Positions 1 through 8,150 are shown, counted from the stretch's first letter. The stretch: 64,000 bases of DNA from Maricaulis parjimensis (GCF_016817355.1 NZ_JADOTT010000011.1:1-64000), one strand, 5' to 3'. Notes: generated by a model not told the origin, from the letters alone. Made by a program: numbers and translations.

Positions 1-103
1 CATCGGCGGGAATGAAAAGCACGTCCGCCGGCCCGCCCACCCGCAGCCAGGTGATGTCCTTGAGCGCCGCCGCTTCGCGGTTCTCACCCTTGACCGCGGG
101 AAT
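1..103 (-). CDS. murB: UDP-N-acetylenolpyruvoylglucosamine reductase, N-terminal fragment (runs off the window)
   Basis: MurB reduces UDP-GlcNAc-enolpyruvate to UDP-MurNAc in peptidoglycan synthesis. Read on the minus strand, the open frame gives [15 protein letters not shown] followed by [18 protein letters not shown], which matches the start of the FAD-binding domain of MurB (the T-W-x-R-V-G-G-P-A motif). The rest of the gene lies before position 1. The frame is closed by TGA at 104-106, directly before the conserved region, and no ATG, GTG or TTG lies between that stop and the conserved motif. Either the start is a rare ATT (101-103, with AGAGGG nearby as a possible ribosome site) or the 5' end is broken. 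The family call is firm; the state of the gene is not. Confidence 0.7.
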   Translation of the reverse strand, partial: MPAVKGENREAAALKDITWLRVGGPADVLFIPAD

Positions 104-182
104 TCAATACGGCCCTCTGGCTGGCAAGGGATTTAAGGAAAATTCTCCCTCGCCACAGGCCTGCATGTCTTGGAAAAGTTGA

Positions 183-566
183 GTGTCCCAAAAGCCATCA
201 CTGACTGACTATTGGCGCTACTACACGGCTGGCATGACACCGGGGCGTTGGTGGTGGCTGGGTCTGACGTTGGCTGCTTGTTTCATCCTGATCGGTGTCT
301 TTGCCTGGGCCGCGTCACGGAGTTCGGGCCTGGTGAGTTGTGGCACGGTTGATGCCCGCGTGATCCAGTCGGGTCGGTGGGTTTCCGAGGGTCAACACGC
401 GCCGAGGGTCCGGCAGCGGACTCTCGTGGAAACCGAAGCGGGCGAGCGGTTCATACTGTCGCCCCGCTTGGTCGAATTGGAACCCGGGCAGTCTGTACGG
501 ATCGGTCTTGTGTGCGATGCATCAGGTGAGTTGCGCTTTAGGGCTCGGCTGCTGGCTGTGGGCTAG
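183..566 (+). CDS. Small membrane-anchored protein of unknown function
   Basis: This 127-residue frame starts with GTG. One hydrophobic segment at about residues 23-45 follows a tryptophan-rich stretch (RWWWLGL), giving a probable single-pass anchor with the C-terminal 80 residues outside or in the periplasm. The C-terminal half has two cysteines and a charged, beta-rich look but no family I recognise. It starts 80 bases after the interrupted murB frame and on the opposite strand. The ribosome site is weak, so the start is uncertain. Codon use fits the neighbouring genes. Confidence 0.5.
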   Translation: MSQKPSLTDYWRYYTAGMTPGRWWWLGLTLAACFILIGVFAWAASRSSGLVSCGTVDARVIQSGRWVSEGQHAPRVRQRTLVETEAGERFILSPRLVELEPGQSVRIGLVCDASGELRFRARLLAVG

Positions 567-1038
567 GTGTGTTTCTGGCCCCTGTAAAACACACCCTTTC
601 CCCCGGCCGCAGTGCCGGGGCCTGCCAACCCAGCCTTCCAGCGATGAGCTTCCCGTTGGTCCCGGACAACGCTGCGCGTTTCCGGGAGAAATGTACGCAC
701 CGGCAGAGGGACATGGACCTCTGGTCCGTGTCCCGGTGGGAGTGTTCATTGCTTGATGGCCGAGCCCGTCTTCTCGGGACACGTACCGAAGGTACATGTC
801 CCTAAGCGTGGTGCCACATCCTCGCCCTTGATGGGCGAGGGGGACCATTGCGCAGCAATGGTGGAGTGGGTGACCTCCAAGGAATCCTGAAAGCACTGCG
901 CGCTTTCACCCCTTCCGGCCCTTCGCGGCGTCGTCGCGTCGGACAGTCTCCCGGACTGTCCTTGGGCTCCTCCGTCCCCATCAAGGGGAAGGATGGGTAG
1001 GGTGGTATTCACGCCCATTACCTGCTCCAATTGACCCC
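567..1038. other. Non-coding interval rich in hairpins
   Basis: No convincing gene is present; the open frames here are GC-driven and lack ribosome sites. The interval holds a near-perfect 12-bp hairpin at 776-802 with loop GAA, and the 179-bp inverted-repeat element listed separately at 817-995. Confidence 0.6.
817..995. repeat. 179-bp element with imperfect 24-bp terminal inverted repeats and internal hairpins
   Basis: The left end (817-840) and the reverse complement of the right end (972-995) agree at 19 of 24 positions, including CATCCT and an unbroken 11-mer CCCTTGATGGG (825-835, inverted at 977-987). Inside are perfect hairpins: 820-827 with 833-840, 844-851 with 855-862, and 941-948 with 954-961. 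The look is that of a non-autonomous repeat (MITE- or REP-like). Only one copy is in this window, so its repetitive nature is inferred from its structure. Confidence 0.6.
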
Positions 1039-1422
1039 ATGATCACCACACTCCTTACCCTCCTCATCACACCCAACATCATCCCGCCCTTTGCGTGTGA
1101 TGAGAGCTGGGCCCGCGAGGGTGTGTCCGAGGTGGAGTTTGCGGTGGACCTTGCTGACTGCCGGGCGGCTTTCCTGGAAGCTTTGCCGGGCTCGGCGCGG
1201 GGTCTGTTCGACCGGCAGGGGGACTGGCCGCCCTATTCCACCATTCCCGGTGCGCTGTCGGCGCAATGGGTGCATGCGATGGCCGCCTATGATGAGTGTT
1301 TCGAGGCGCGCGGCTATGAGCTGGTCAATCTGACCGGGCGGGAGCGGCGGGTGATCTATGGGCGCTATACCGAGCCGGCTGTACGCGATGCGATGCTGTT
1401 CGAGGTCGCGACGGAAGGGTAG
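1039..1422 (+). CDS. Hypothetical protein with hydrophobic N-terminus
   Basis: This frame of 127 residues begins with a short hydrophobic run (residues 1-17) that could be a signal peptide, followed by a mixed-charge domain with three cysteines and four tryptophans. Third codon positions are GC-rich as in neighbouring genes, which supports coding. There is no clear ribosome site before the ATG. No family is recognised. It precedes the secreted Cys/Trp proteins but lacks their signature. Confidence 0.5.
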   Translation: MITTLLTLLITPNIIPPFACDESWAREGVSEVEFAVDLADCRAAFLEALPGSARGLFDRQGDWPPYSTIPGALSAQWVHAMAAYDECFEARGYELVNLTGRERRVIYGRYTEPAVRDAMLFEVATEG

Positions 1423-1503
1423 GGGGGCTTGTCGCCAGCCCCCATTCACTCTGTCTTCATCAGCGTGCGTGCAGGCTCAGCCTCGGACAGACCGGGGGAT
1501 GTC

Positions 1504-1908
1504 ATGCGTTTTTTGGTTTCGCTTTTTGCACTGGCCGTCGCCGCCACACCGGCTGGCCTGGCCCAGGACACGCCGGTTCTGCCCGCCAATCAGACCTGGA
1601 CGGTCCGGCTGGGGTCGGATGCGTGTGAATTGCGTTTGAGCGAGGTGATGGATCAGTCGGACGGGCGCTGGATCGGGGCGGGTGACTATGATTGCGGCGG
1701 TGGCGGGGTGGAGATGGTCAGCTGGGGTATCGAGCTGATCGATGGCCGGCCCGACGTCACCCTGACGGGCGATGCGGATATCTTTTATGGCGAAGGCTGC
1801 GAGGAGGGCTGGCCGGACTGGGCGGTCGGGCAGCGCGAAAACACTGTGTGCTGGCTGAGCCGCGATGTCGGGATTGGCATGACCGTCTCGGTGGAACGCA
1901 CGCAATAG
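1504..1908 (+). CDS. Small secreted protein of the Cys-WP-G-CW family (copy 1)
   Basis: A 134-residue protein with a signal peptide of about 20 residues (MRFLVSLFALAVAATPAGLA, then QD). The mature part ends with C-E-E-G-W-P-x4-G-x6-C-W, the signature shared with the genes at 1956, 4632 and 5070. Two further cysteine pairs lie upstream, so disulphide bonding in the periplasm is likely. The ATG at 1504 was chosen over an upstream in-frame start because it gives a clean signal peptide. It is 47 bases before the next paralogue. Function is unknown. Confidence 0.7.
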   Translation: MRFLVSLFALAVAATPAGLAQDTPVLPANQTWTVRLGSDACELRLSEVMDQSDGRWIGAGDYDCGGGGVEMVSWGIELIDGRPDVTLTGDADIFYGEGCEEGWPDWAVGQRENTVCWLSRDVGIGMTVSVERTQ

Positions 1909-1955
1909 GCTGCGGCCTCTGGCCCAGAAAGACGGACATGAAGGGGAAGACCGAT

Positions 1956-2417
1956 ATGAAAACACGGTTCAAACTGGCTCTCGCGGCCGTGCCGCTCCTC
2001 CTTGCGCCCATCGCGACGGCCCAGGATGACGCCTCGCCGGAGGGGCAGGTCTATGCCGTGAGTTTTGGCGACAGTCCGCCGGTCAGCGGGCTGACCGTGG
2101 TCTACACGTTTGTGCCGGGGGGCGAGATCAGCTCCCAGGCGCCGCGCGGCAGTTATGACGGATATGGCGATCCCGGCGGTAGCGGGATGTGGCACGCCGA
2201 GGGGATGGTCCTGATCCAGGGCAATTCCAATGACGGTCTGGGTGAAGCGCCGGAGTTTGGCACGCATCCGGACATGCATCTTCAATTGCTCGCGCCCGGG
2301 CAGGCCGAAGTGATGTGCCAGAGCTGGCCGCAGATCGCCGTCGGCGAGAGCGCGGATCCGCAATCCCTGTGCTGGATCACCAATCCCAATGTCACCGCGG
2401 TGGTGCGGCAGCAATAG
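1956..2417 (+). CDS. Small secreted protein of the Cys-WP-G-CW family (copy 2)
   Basis: A 153-residue protein with a signal peptide (about residues 1-22, ending IATAQD). The mature protein starts with ASPEGQVY, which recurs almost unchanged in the paralogue at 4632, and ends with C-Q-S-W-P-x4-G-x8-C-W. The ATG at 1956 follows AGGGGAAG at a normal distance; an in-frame ATG 18 bases upstream is the alternative. The middle is glycine-rich and probably beta-structured. No known family; export is inferred from the signal peptide. Confidence 0.72.
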   Translation: MKTRFKLALAAVPLLLAPIATAQDDASPEGQVYAVSFGDSPPVSGLTVVYTFVPGGEISSQAPRGSYDGYGDPGGSGMWHAEGMVLIQGNSNDGLGEAPEFGTHPDMHLQLLAPGQAEVMCQSWPQIAVGESADPQSLCWITNPNVTAVVRQQ

Positions 2418-2429
2418 GCTGAGGCGCGC

Positions 2430-3569
2430 CTAGTCCTGCGTGATGGCTGTGTCGAACACGGCGCTGGCGACGGTCGGGCCGTACATGGCGGTGCCATTGC
2501 ACATCGCCATCACGGTGAGGCCGCTGTCCGGTGCGCGCATATGGGCGGTGGTGAAACCGACCCAGCCACCGCTATGGCCCTGATAGGTCTGGCCATAGCG
2601 TTGTCCCAGGAACATGCCGTATCCGTAGGTGATCGGACCCTCCCAGCCTTCGCGCTCGCCGGCCGGGGCGTGCGGGGCGGGGGCCAGCATGGTCTGCGCG
2701 ATCCCGTCGGGCAGGGCGTTGGCGGTGAGGGCATTGTCCCACTGGCGCATATCATTGAGCGTCGTGTAGAGCCCGCCATCGCCGACCCAGTCCAGATTGG
2801 TGTCAAAGGTCTCGAATCCGCCATCTTCGAGCGCCCTATAGCCGGAGGCGCGATTGGGGATGACCTGGTTCACATCATCATTGAACAGCGTGTCGTCCAT
2901 GCCCAGCGGGGTGAAGAGCTCCGCCTGCGCATAATCAGCCAGGCTCTGGCCGGAGACGCGTTCAACAACCTGGCTCAAGAGGAAATAGGCGAGGTTGGAA
3001 TATTGCCATTGCGTGCCCGGCTCATGGGACAGGGCTTGCTGGGCGACGGCGGCGTAGAATTGCTCGATCGTCCAGTAATCCTCATTGCCGAAGCGGAAGG
3101 GTTCGCCCGGGCGAACCTCGAAGTCCCCGTCATAATCGCCCATGCCGGACATGTGGTGGACCATCTGCCGGATGGTGACCGGATGATCATAGGCGGTGAG
3201 TTCGGGCAGGATGGTGTGGATCTCGGCGTCCAGATCCAGCGCGCCGCGGCTGGCCAGAAGCGCGATGGCGGCGGCGGTGAATTGTTTGGAGACCGACCCC
3301 ATGCGGAACACGGTGTCCGGCGTGATCGGGACGGCATGTTCCAGATTGGCCAGGCCATAGCCCTGCGCGAAGACGAATTCACCCGCGCGTGTCGCACCGA
3401 CCACACAGCCCGGCGTCGTGGCGGTCACGGCCTCACCCATAGCAGCACGGGCCGCCGCGTCCAGCCGGCTCGCTTCGCTGCCGGCCGGGGTAGAGGAGGA
3501 TGGTGTCTCGCCACAGCCGGCCAGACAGGTCAGTGCCAGCGCGGATACGCCCAGGAAAATGGATTTCAT
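2430..3569 (-). CDS. Serine hydrolase, beta-lactamase class C / penicillin-binding-like lipoprotein
   Basis: A 379-residue protein of the beta-lactamase class C fold (Pfam Beta-lactamase). The lipobox L-A-G-C at residue 19 predicts a lipoprotein. Catalytic motifs are intact: S92-x-x-K95 (GSVSKQF), Y190-S-N192 and H332-S-G-G. Such proteins act as esterases, D-aminopeptidases or DD-peptidases; true beta-lactamase activity cannot be deduced. The start at 3569 is set by the signal peptide; the frame extends upstream without a better start. It faces the Cys/Trp proteins tail to tail, with only 12 bases between it and copy 2. Confidence 0.87.
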   Translation of the reverse strand: MKSIFLGVSALALTCLAGCGETPSSSTPAGSEASRLDAAARAAMGEAVTATTPGCVVGATRAGEFVFAQGYGLANLEHAVPITPDTVFRMGSVSKQFTAAAIALLASRGALDLDAEIHTILPELTAYDHPVTIRQMVHHMSGMGDYDGDFEVRPGEPFRFGNEDYWTIEQFYAAVAQQALSHEPGTQWQYSNLAYFLLSQVVERVSGQSLADYAQAELFTPLGMDDTLFNDDVNQVIPNRASGYRALEDGGFETFDTNLDWVGDGGLYTTLNDMRQWDNALTANALPDGIAQTMLAPAPHAPAGEREGWEGPITYGYGMFLGQRYGQTYQGHSGGWVGFTTAHMRAPDSGLTVMAMCNGTAMYGPTVASAVFDTAITQD

Positions 3570-3712
3570 TCGTTTACCCCGTGAATTCGGCCGCCAGAGT
3601 GACGGTGTGCGACCCGCACGGCAAGCCTGTCGGTCGGCGAACCGCGGCTCCGGTTGAACCCTTTTGCGGTTTCGTCCCACCTTTCCACACAGCTCACCGA
3701 GAAAGCCCCGCC

Positions 3713-4108
3713 ATGATCGCCACATTCGCCCTCATCGGCACCCTCTTGTCCGCCCTCTGGCTCGTCTTTGTGGCGGGGCTGATGGCTGTTGCGCCGCACC
3801 GGGCGCTGGCGGCTTTGCGGGCGGCGGGCTCGACCTGGACGCTGCAGATTGGCGAGCATGTCCTGCGCGGTCTGGCCGGGCTTTGCCTGATCGGCGTGGC
3901 GGACGGGTCGCGGGCACCCACCGTGTTTCTCGTCGCTGGCAGTTTCATCCTGGCAACCTCCGTGCTGATCCTGCTCCTGCCGCGGCGCTGGCATCACGCC
4001 TATGCGGTGGCCTGGGCCGAGCGGATTTCACCGCTGGCCATGCGCTGTCTGGCGCCGTTTTCGCTGGCCGGTGGTCTGGCTTTGCTGTGGGCGATGCGGG
4101 CGGGCTGA
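3713..4108 (+). CDS. Four-helix integral membrane protein, unknown function
   Basis: 131 residues with about four hydrophobic segments (roughly residues 2-25, 45-65, 68-87 and 108-128), suggesting a small inner-membrane protein. The ATG at 3713 lies after GAAAGCCCCGCC and gives a normal N-terminal helix. No conserved catalytic motif was seen. It is divergent from the beta-lactamase-fold gene, with 143 bases between the two starts. Confidence 0.65.
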   Translation: MIATFALIGTLLSALWLVFVAGLMAVAPHRALAALRAAGSTWTLQIGEHVLRGLAGLCLIGVADGSRAPTVFLVAGSFILATSVLILLLPRRWHHAYAVAWAERISPLAMRCLAPFSLAGGLALLWAMRAG

Positions 4109-4214
4109 AGCGGCGTCCGGCTGCATTGCGTAAAATTGTCCGTATTTCCCGCCGGGCTTTTTAAAACCTCCGGTTTAGACCGGCCCGTGGGAAGAGACAC
4201 GGGACGGGGATGTC

Positions 4215-4598
4215 ATGACGGGATTGGGACGGATTGTGCTGGCGGCTGCGGCCATGGCGATGGTGCAGGGTGCGGCTGAGGCACAGGACACGGCACCGGA
4301 TCTGGTGCGTGACGCGCTGGCTGGCGTGTTGCCGGAGGTGACGAGCCTGCCGGGTATCCGTTCGGACTCGCGCCGCATGGCGCCGGGCACGATGGATGCG
4401 GACGGGCATTACAGCGGCAAGGGCGGGCCTGAACTGGCCGGTGCACCTGTGGAACCGGCCATTGCGCCGGAAGCTGTGCCGGCTCCCCTGCCAATGGACG
4501 CCAAGGGCCAGGCCTCCGCCGATATCGTGATGCGTGGTGGCGGTCAGGGGCCGGCGTCCCAGCCTTTCCAGTTCAACATGGACGACAAAAACCCGTAG
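4215..4598 (+). CDS. Secreted hypothetical protein, proline/alanine rich
   Basis: 127 residues with a signal peptide (about residues 1-23, ending GAAEAQD) and a mature part rich in Pro, Ala and Gly, with a low-complexity APVEPAIAPEAVPAPLP stretch, suggesting a disordered periplasmic protein. GGGGA precedes the ATG. It lies 33 bases before copy 3 of the Cys/Trp family and may be co-transcribed with it. No family recognised. Confidence 0.6.
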   Translation: MTGLGRIVLAAAAMAMVQGAAEAQDTAPDLVRDALAGVLPEVTSLPGIRSDSRRMAPGTMDADGHYSGKGGPELAGAPVEPAIAPEAVPAPLPMDAKGQASADIVMRGGGQGPASQPFQFNMDDKNP

Positions 4599-4631
4599 GC
4601 AGACCATCTGCGCGCCATGCCGGAGAAACCC

Positions 4632-5057
4632 ATGAGAGTACGCGATTATCTGAAGACTGCCTTTTCGGGCCTGGTCATTCTGGTCCTGTCGCCCCCGGGC
4701 CTGGGGTCATTGGCCTTGGCGGACACGCCGGCCTCGCCGGCTGGCCAGGTCTATGAGGCACAGGCGCTGGGCGTTGACACCGGCTATGTCTACCGCTTCC
4801 TGGCCGATGGCACGCTGCAGGTGGATCAGGGATTTGGCGCCACGCCGCCGCGCTATTCCGACGGTCACGGCACCTGGGAGATGGCGGCGGACGGGTCGGT
4901 CACGATCACCGCGCAGAATGTCGAGATGATGCCGGATGGGGCTGGCACGGTGACGTGTCAGGCCTGGCCCGACGTGCCGGTCGGTTTTGAATTCCAGGAC
5001 ATGCCCTGCTGGTGGCCGGCCGAGGAGCCCAGCGGCCCGCTGATCCGGCGTGAATAG
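4632..5057 (+). CDS. Small secreted protein of the Cys-WP-G-CW family (copy 3)
   Basis: 141 residues with a signal peptide of about 30 residues ending LALAD. The mature part opens ASPAGQVYEA, close to copy 2, contains W-E-M-x2-D-G-S-V-T-I (shared with copy 4) and ends C-Q-A-W-P-x4-G-x7-C-W. The ATG at 4632 has GGAG seven bases upstream, better than the in-frame ATG at 4617. It is followed after 12 bases by copy 4, so the two are probably one transcript. Function unknown. Confidence 0.75.
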   Translation: MRVRDYLKTAFSGLVILVLSPPGLGSLALADTPASPAGQVYEAQALGVDTGYVYRFLADGTLQVDQGFGATPPRYSDGHGTWEMAADGSVTITAQNVEMMPDGAGTVTCQAWPDVPVGFEFQDMPCWWPAEEPSGPLIRRE

Positions 5058-5069
5058 GAGTATTTCGCG

Positions 5070-5510
5070 ATGATCAAGCTGAAACACATGCAGATCGGGG
5101 CTTTGGCCCTGGCGGTCAGTGCGGGCGCGCCGGCCCTTGCCCAGGATGAGGCGCCGCTCTCGCCGGAGGGGTCCAGCTTCATCCTCTCCGGAGGGATGGG
5201 CGTGTCGAGCATCATCGTCGAGTTCCAGGCCGGTGGTGTGATTTACATCATGCAGTCGACGGATGCGCCGCCGGTGGGTTTCAACTCCCAGATCTATGAG
5301 ACAAGTTGGGAGATGGATGCGGACGGTTCCGTTACGGTCCATGGTCTTCTTCTGGGGGATCTGTCCCAGCCCATCACGACCTATTGTCATGAATGGCCTC
5401 GCCTGACTGCCGGGACCACGCTGGCTTTCACGGACTTGTGCTGGGTGCCGGATGATCCGGAGGCGGAGTATTACGGCAAGTATGACACGGCGACCTACCA
5501 GCAGGACTAG
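5070..5510 (+). CDS. Small secreted protein of the Cys-WP-G-CW family (copy 4)
   Basis: 146 residues with a signal peptide (about 1-24, ending PALAQD). The mature protein begins LSPEGSSF, carries W-E-M-D-A-D-G-S-V-T-V and ends C-H-E-W-P-x4-G-x8-C-W followed by an acidic, tyrosine-rich tail. Start supported by AGGAG about 12 bases upstream. Second gene of the tandem pair with copy 3. The shared N-terminal SPxG and the C-terminal Cys/Trp signature make common ancestry clear although overall identity is modest. Confidence 0.75.
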   Translation: MIKLKHMQIGALALAVSAGAPALAQDEAPLSPEGSSFILSGGMGVSSIIVEFQAGGVIYIMQSTDAPPVGFNSQIYETSWEMDADGSVTVHGLLLGDLSQPITTYCHEWPRLTAGTTLAFTDLCWVPDDPEAEYYGKYDTATYQQD

Positions 5511-5629
5511 GGCCGCCAGGCGAACCGGGGTCCTGCCATAGCCGGATTCAATACCCTCCATCGCAAAGATCGATTTCCTATTGATCGGATCAATCGCTAG
5601 ATTTGATTCGATAGAGAAAGGAGATCGCC

Positions 5630-5809
5630 ATGTCCGAAGACACGCTGAAATCCGCCATGCTGGCCGACCGTCGCGAGCAGGAAAAACGCGCGCAGCGGCT
5701 TGCCTCCTACGCCAAGCTGGAACAGGTCGCCGAGGCGCGGCACGATGTCCAGGCCATCCAGCCGGCGGGTCGCAGCCAGGGCATCCGCACGGTCCATATC
5801 GCGCACTGA
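5630..5809 (+). CDS. 59-residue charged small protein
   Basis: ATG at 5630 is preceded by AAAGGAGAT, a strong ribosome site at ideal spacing, and the frame runs to TGA at 5807-5809. The product (MSEDTLKSAMLADRREQEKR at its start) is rich in Arg, Glu, Gln and Ala, likely a short helix or coiled coil, with no signal peptide or membrane segment. It is isolated between the secreted family and the DUF481 gene. No family known to me. The AT-richer stretch just before it (5560-5625) could hold its promoter. Confidence 0.65.
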   Translation: MSEDTLKSAMLADRREQEKRAQRLASYAKLEQVAEARHDVQAIQPAGRSQGIRTVHIAH

Positions 5810-5917
5810 ACCCCTTTGCTGGCAGGCTGGCCTCGACTTGAGGCCATAAAATCTTAAGTCCCCCGGCATAGTTAAGGCCGCTACACGCCGTATCGGCCGA
5901 TGTTCGAGGGGATTGTC

Positions 5918-6937
5918 ATGCCGCGTATCCTGATCGCCGCGTTTGTCATGCTGGCCATGCCGGGCCTGGCGAAAGCCGAATTGCCGGAGAGCTATCAGCA
6001 ATTGCTGGCCGAGGCTGACCGGCGGGATACGCCCGATGAGCGTTTCGTCGAGATTGCCGACATGGTGTCAGTCCTGGTGCCGGGCGGCCGTGCCGAAGTG
6101 CACCAAGCCATTCTCGATCATTTCTCCAATCGCGCCGATGCTTTCGCGGACTGGCCCCTGCCGGCTCCGGCCCCGGAAGTGGTGGCTCAGGCGCCGCAGC
6201 CGGAACATCGCAGCATTGAGGCACCCGTGGACCTGACCGAAGCCCCGGAAGGTTCCGGCGGCTGGCTGGCCGCACCGCTGCGCGCCCTGCAGGCGGACAG
6301 CTGGTCCGGTCATGTCAGCTTCGGCGTCAATGTCGAGCGCGGCAATTCGGAACTGACCGACTTCACCTTCGCCGTCGAACTGGACCGCGAATTCCAGCAT
6401 GGCTGGCAGCTGGACAGCCAGTTCGAGTATTTCTTCTCCGAGAATGCCGTGGCGACGACACGGGACAATTGGCTGGCCGAGGCGCGGGTCTCGCGCGAGC
6501 TGGACAGCGGGATCGGCTATTATGCCGGCGGCTCCTATGAGCGCGACGAAATCGGGCTTTATCAGGCCTCCGCCTTCGTGACAGCGGGCGGCATCTGGCA
6601 TGTCCTTGCCGGTGAAAAGGCCGACTGGCAACTCCGCGCCGGTGCTGGCCAGCGCTATCGCGAACGGGCCCTTGGCGGAGCCACCCAGACGGACTGGGTG
6701 GGCGAAGTGGGCTCCAGCTTTTCCTACGCTTTCTCCGAAACCGTGGAATTCTCTTCCGAGACGACCGGCTTTCTGGGCGGAGGTTCACGGGTGGACCAGC
6801 GTTTCCGTCTGACCAGCCGCCTGTTCGGTGACTGGGCCCTGCAGACCGGTCTGCGCATCGAGCATGAATTCGAGGACCGTCCGGGCTTCGAGCCGACCGA
6901 CACCCGGCTGGATATCTCGCTTCTCTACGGGTTCTGA
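5918..6937 (+). CDS. DUF481-type outer-membrane beta-barrel protein (paralogue A)
   Basis: 339 residues: signal peptide (about 1-21, ending GLAKA), a helical periplasmic part (22-75, ESYQQLLAEADRRDTPDERF), a Pro-rich linker, then a beta-barrel with alternating aromatic strands ending in a C-terminal phenylalanine (LLYGF), the usual outer-membrane insertion signal. It matches the DUF481 (YdiY-like) family, whose role is unsettled. The ATG at 5918 has GAGGGGA upstream. It is clearly paralogous to the gene at 9665: same architecture, VVPGGR versus LVPGGR, and a common DPTD/EPTDxRLD ending. Confidence 0.8.
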   Translation: MPRILIAAFVMLAMPGLAKAELPESYQQLLAEADRRDTPDERFVEIADMVSVLVPGGRAEVHQAILDHFSNRADAFADWPLPAPAPEVVAQAPQPEHRSIEAPVDLTEAPEGSGGWLAAPLRALQADSWSGHVSFGVNVERGNSELTDFTFAVELDREFQHGWQLDSQFEYFFSENAVATTRDNWLAEARVSRELDSGIGYYAGGSYERDEIGLYQASAFVTAGGIWHVLAGEKADWQLRAGAGQRYRERALGGATQTDWVGEVGSSFSYAFSETVEFSSETTGFLGGGSRVDQRFRLTSRLFGDWALQTGLRIEHEFEDRPGFEPTDTRLDISLLYGF

Positions 6938-7045
6938 TCCCGCTGCCCATGGGGCGACCAGAACCGGTAAAAAGCGCCATTGCACGCTTTATTAAGGCCT
7001 TTGAGGCGAGAGTTTTGCCCTGATGCCCGTAGAGGAGGTATCGCC

Positions 7046-7447
7046 ATGGGCAAGATCGTGACGTCCAGCTATCGCCGCGTATCCGATCATTTCGAACCGG
7101 ACCTGGTCGAGGACCCGGCCGAGCAGCGCAAGCGCCGCGGCCATCTCGAACAGATCGACTATACGGTTTTTGCTGCCAATCAGGCGGTGATGTCCAAGAC
7201 CATTCACTCGGTCGGGATCGAGGATTTCCAGAATCTGGCCCTGTCAGCCTCCAAGGCCCGCAGCGCTTGGGTGGATGCCGCCATGTCGGCCGCCCGTTCC
7301 CGCTCGCCGCTGACCGAGGAAGAGGTCAAACGCCTCACCCTTCTGCGCGCGGCCTATGAGGAATTGTCCGAAGCCTATGAAGCCATGCGCCGCATGGTGG
7401 AGCGGGGCTATCTCCAGTTCAAACCACCGGTTCCCAAGTCGAGCTGA
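7046..7447 (+). CDS. Conserved-looking cytoplasmic protein, unknown
   Basis: 133 residues, mainly helical and charged, no signal or membrane segment. AGAGGAGG lies just before the ATG at 7046, favouring it over the in-frame upstream ATG at 6980. The C-terminal half (LTEEEVKRLTLLRAAYEELSEA at its core region) looks like a helical hairpin. A GC hairpin follows the stop (7451-7464). Neighbours give no clear functional hint. Confidence 0.7.
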   Translation: MGKIVTSSYRRVSDHFEPDLVEDPAEQRKRRGHLEQIDYTVFAANQAVMSKTIHSVGIEDFQNLALSASKARSAWVDAAMSAARSRSPLTEEEVKRLTLLRAAYEELSEAYEAMRRMVERGYLQFKPPVPKSS

Positions 7448-7562
7448 CCTGCCGGACATCCGGCGGTGAACTGATATCTTCATCCTGCCTTATTGAACCC
7501 TTCCGGAAAATCCGCGCACCTTTCCCTTGAAACGGGCCTTCGGGCCGTCATCGGGATTGGGC

Positions 7563-8150
7563 ATGGCGGATACGCGCAAACGTGTGCTGGGAGAGTATCT
7601 GGTCCTGTGCGCCCAGGATGGTGACCGGGCGGCCCTTGGCCAGCTCGTGCGCCTCTGGCAGGGCGATCTGCTGCGCCATGCCCGCCGGCTGAGCGATGAT
7701 GCCGAGGAAGCCCGCGACATCCTGCAGGAATCCTGGCTGGACATTGTGCGCGGTCTCAACCGGCTCAACGCGCCGGCGGCTTTCCCGGCCTGGGCCTACC
7801 GGATCGTTTCGCGCAAGGCGGCCGCCCGGGTGAAGACCCGGCAGGGCGAGCGGCGCTTGAGCCAGGACCTGACGGCCGAACTGGCCGAGGCGCGGATCGA
7901 GGGAGAGGCGGAGGCGGAAGTGCGTTCCGATCTCGCCGCGGTCCGCCGGGCCATGACGCATCTGCCCGAAGCCCAGCGCATCACACTGGCCCTGCACCAC
8001 CAGGACGGGCTGACCGTTTCGGAAATTTCCGTCGTGCTCGGCGTGCCTTCAGGCACGGTGAAGACGCGGCTCATGCATGCGCGGCGAAAGCTCGCCGCCC
8101 AATTGGATCCTCATCAGGAAGGAGAGGGATATGACACGATCAACAGATGA
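7563..8150 (+). CDS. ECF-family RNA polymerase sigma factor
   Basis: 195 residues with sigma region 2 (about residues 15-85; DAEEARDILQESWLDI is the typical core-binding helix) and region 4 helix-turn-helix (about 130-180; LTVSEISVVLGVPSGTVKTR). There is no region 3 or 1, as usual for ECF factors. The ATG at 7563 gives the normal N-terminal length. It overlaps the next gene by 20 bases, so the two are translationally coupled. The partner membrane protein is a candidate regulator. No cognate promoter could be assigned with confidence. Confidence 0.9.
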   Translation: MADTRKRVLGEYLVLCAQDGDRAALGQLVRLWQGDLLRHARRLSDDAEEARDILQESWLDIVRGLNRLNAPAAFPAWAYRIVSRKAAARVKTRQGERRLSQDLTAELAEARIEGEAEAEVRSDLAAVRRAMTHLPEAQRITLALHHQDGLTVSEISVVLGVPSGTVKTRLMHARRKLAAQLDPHQEGEGYDTINR

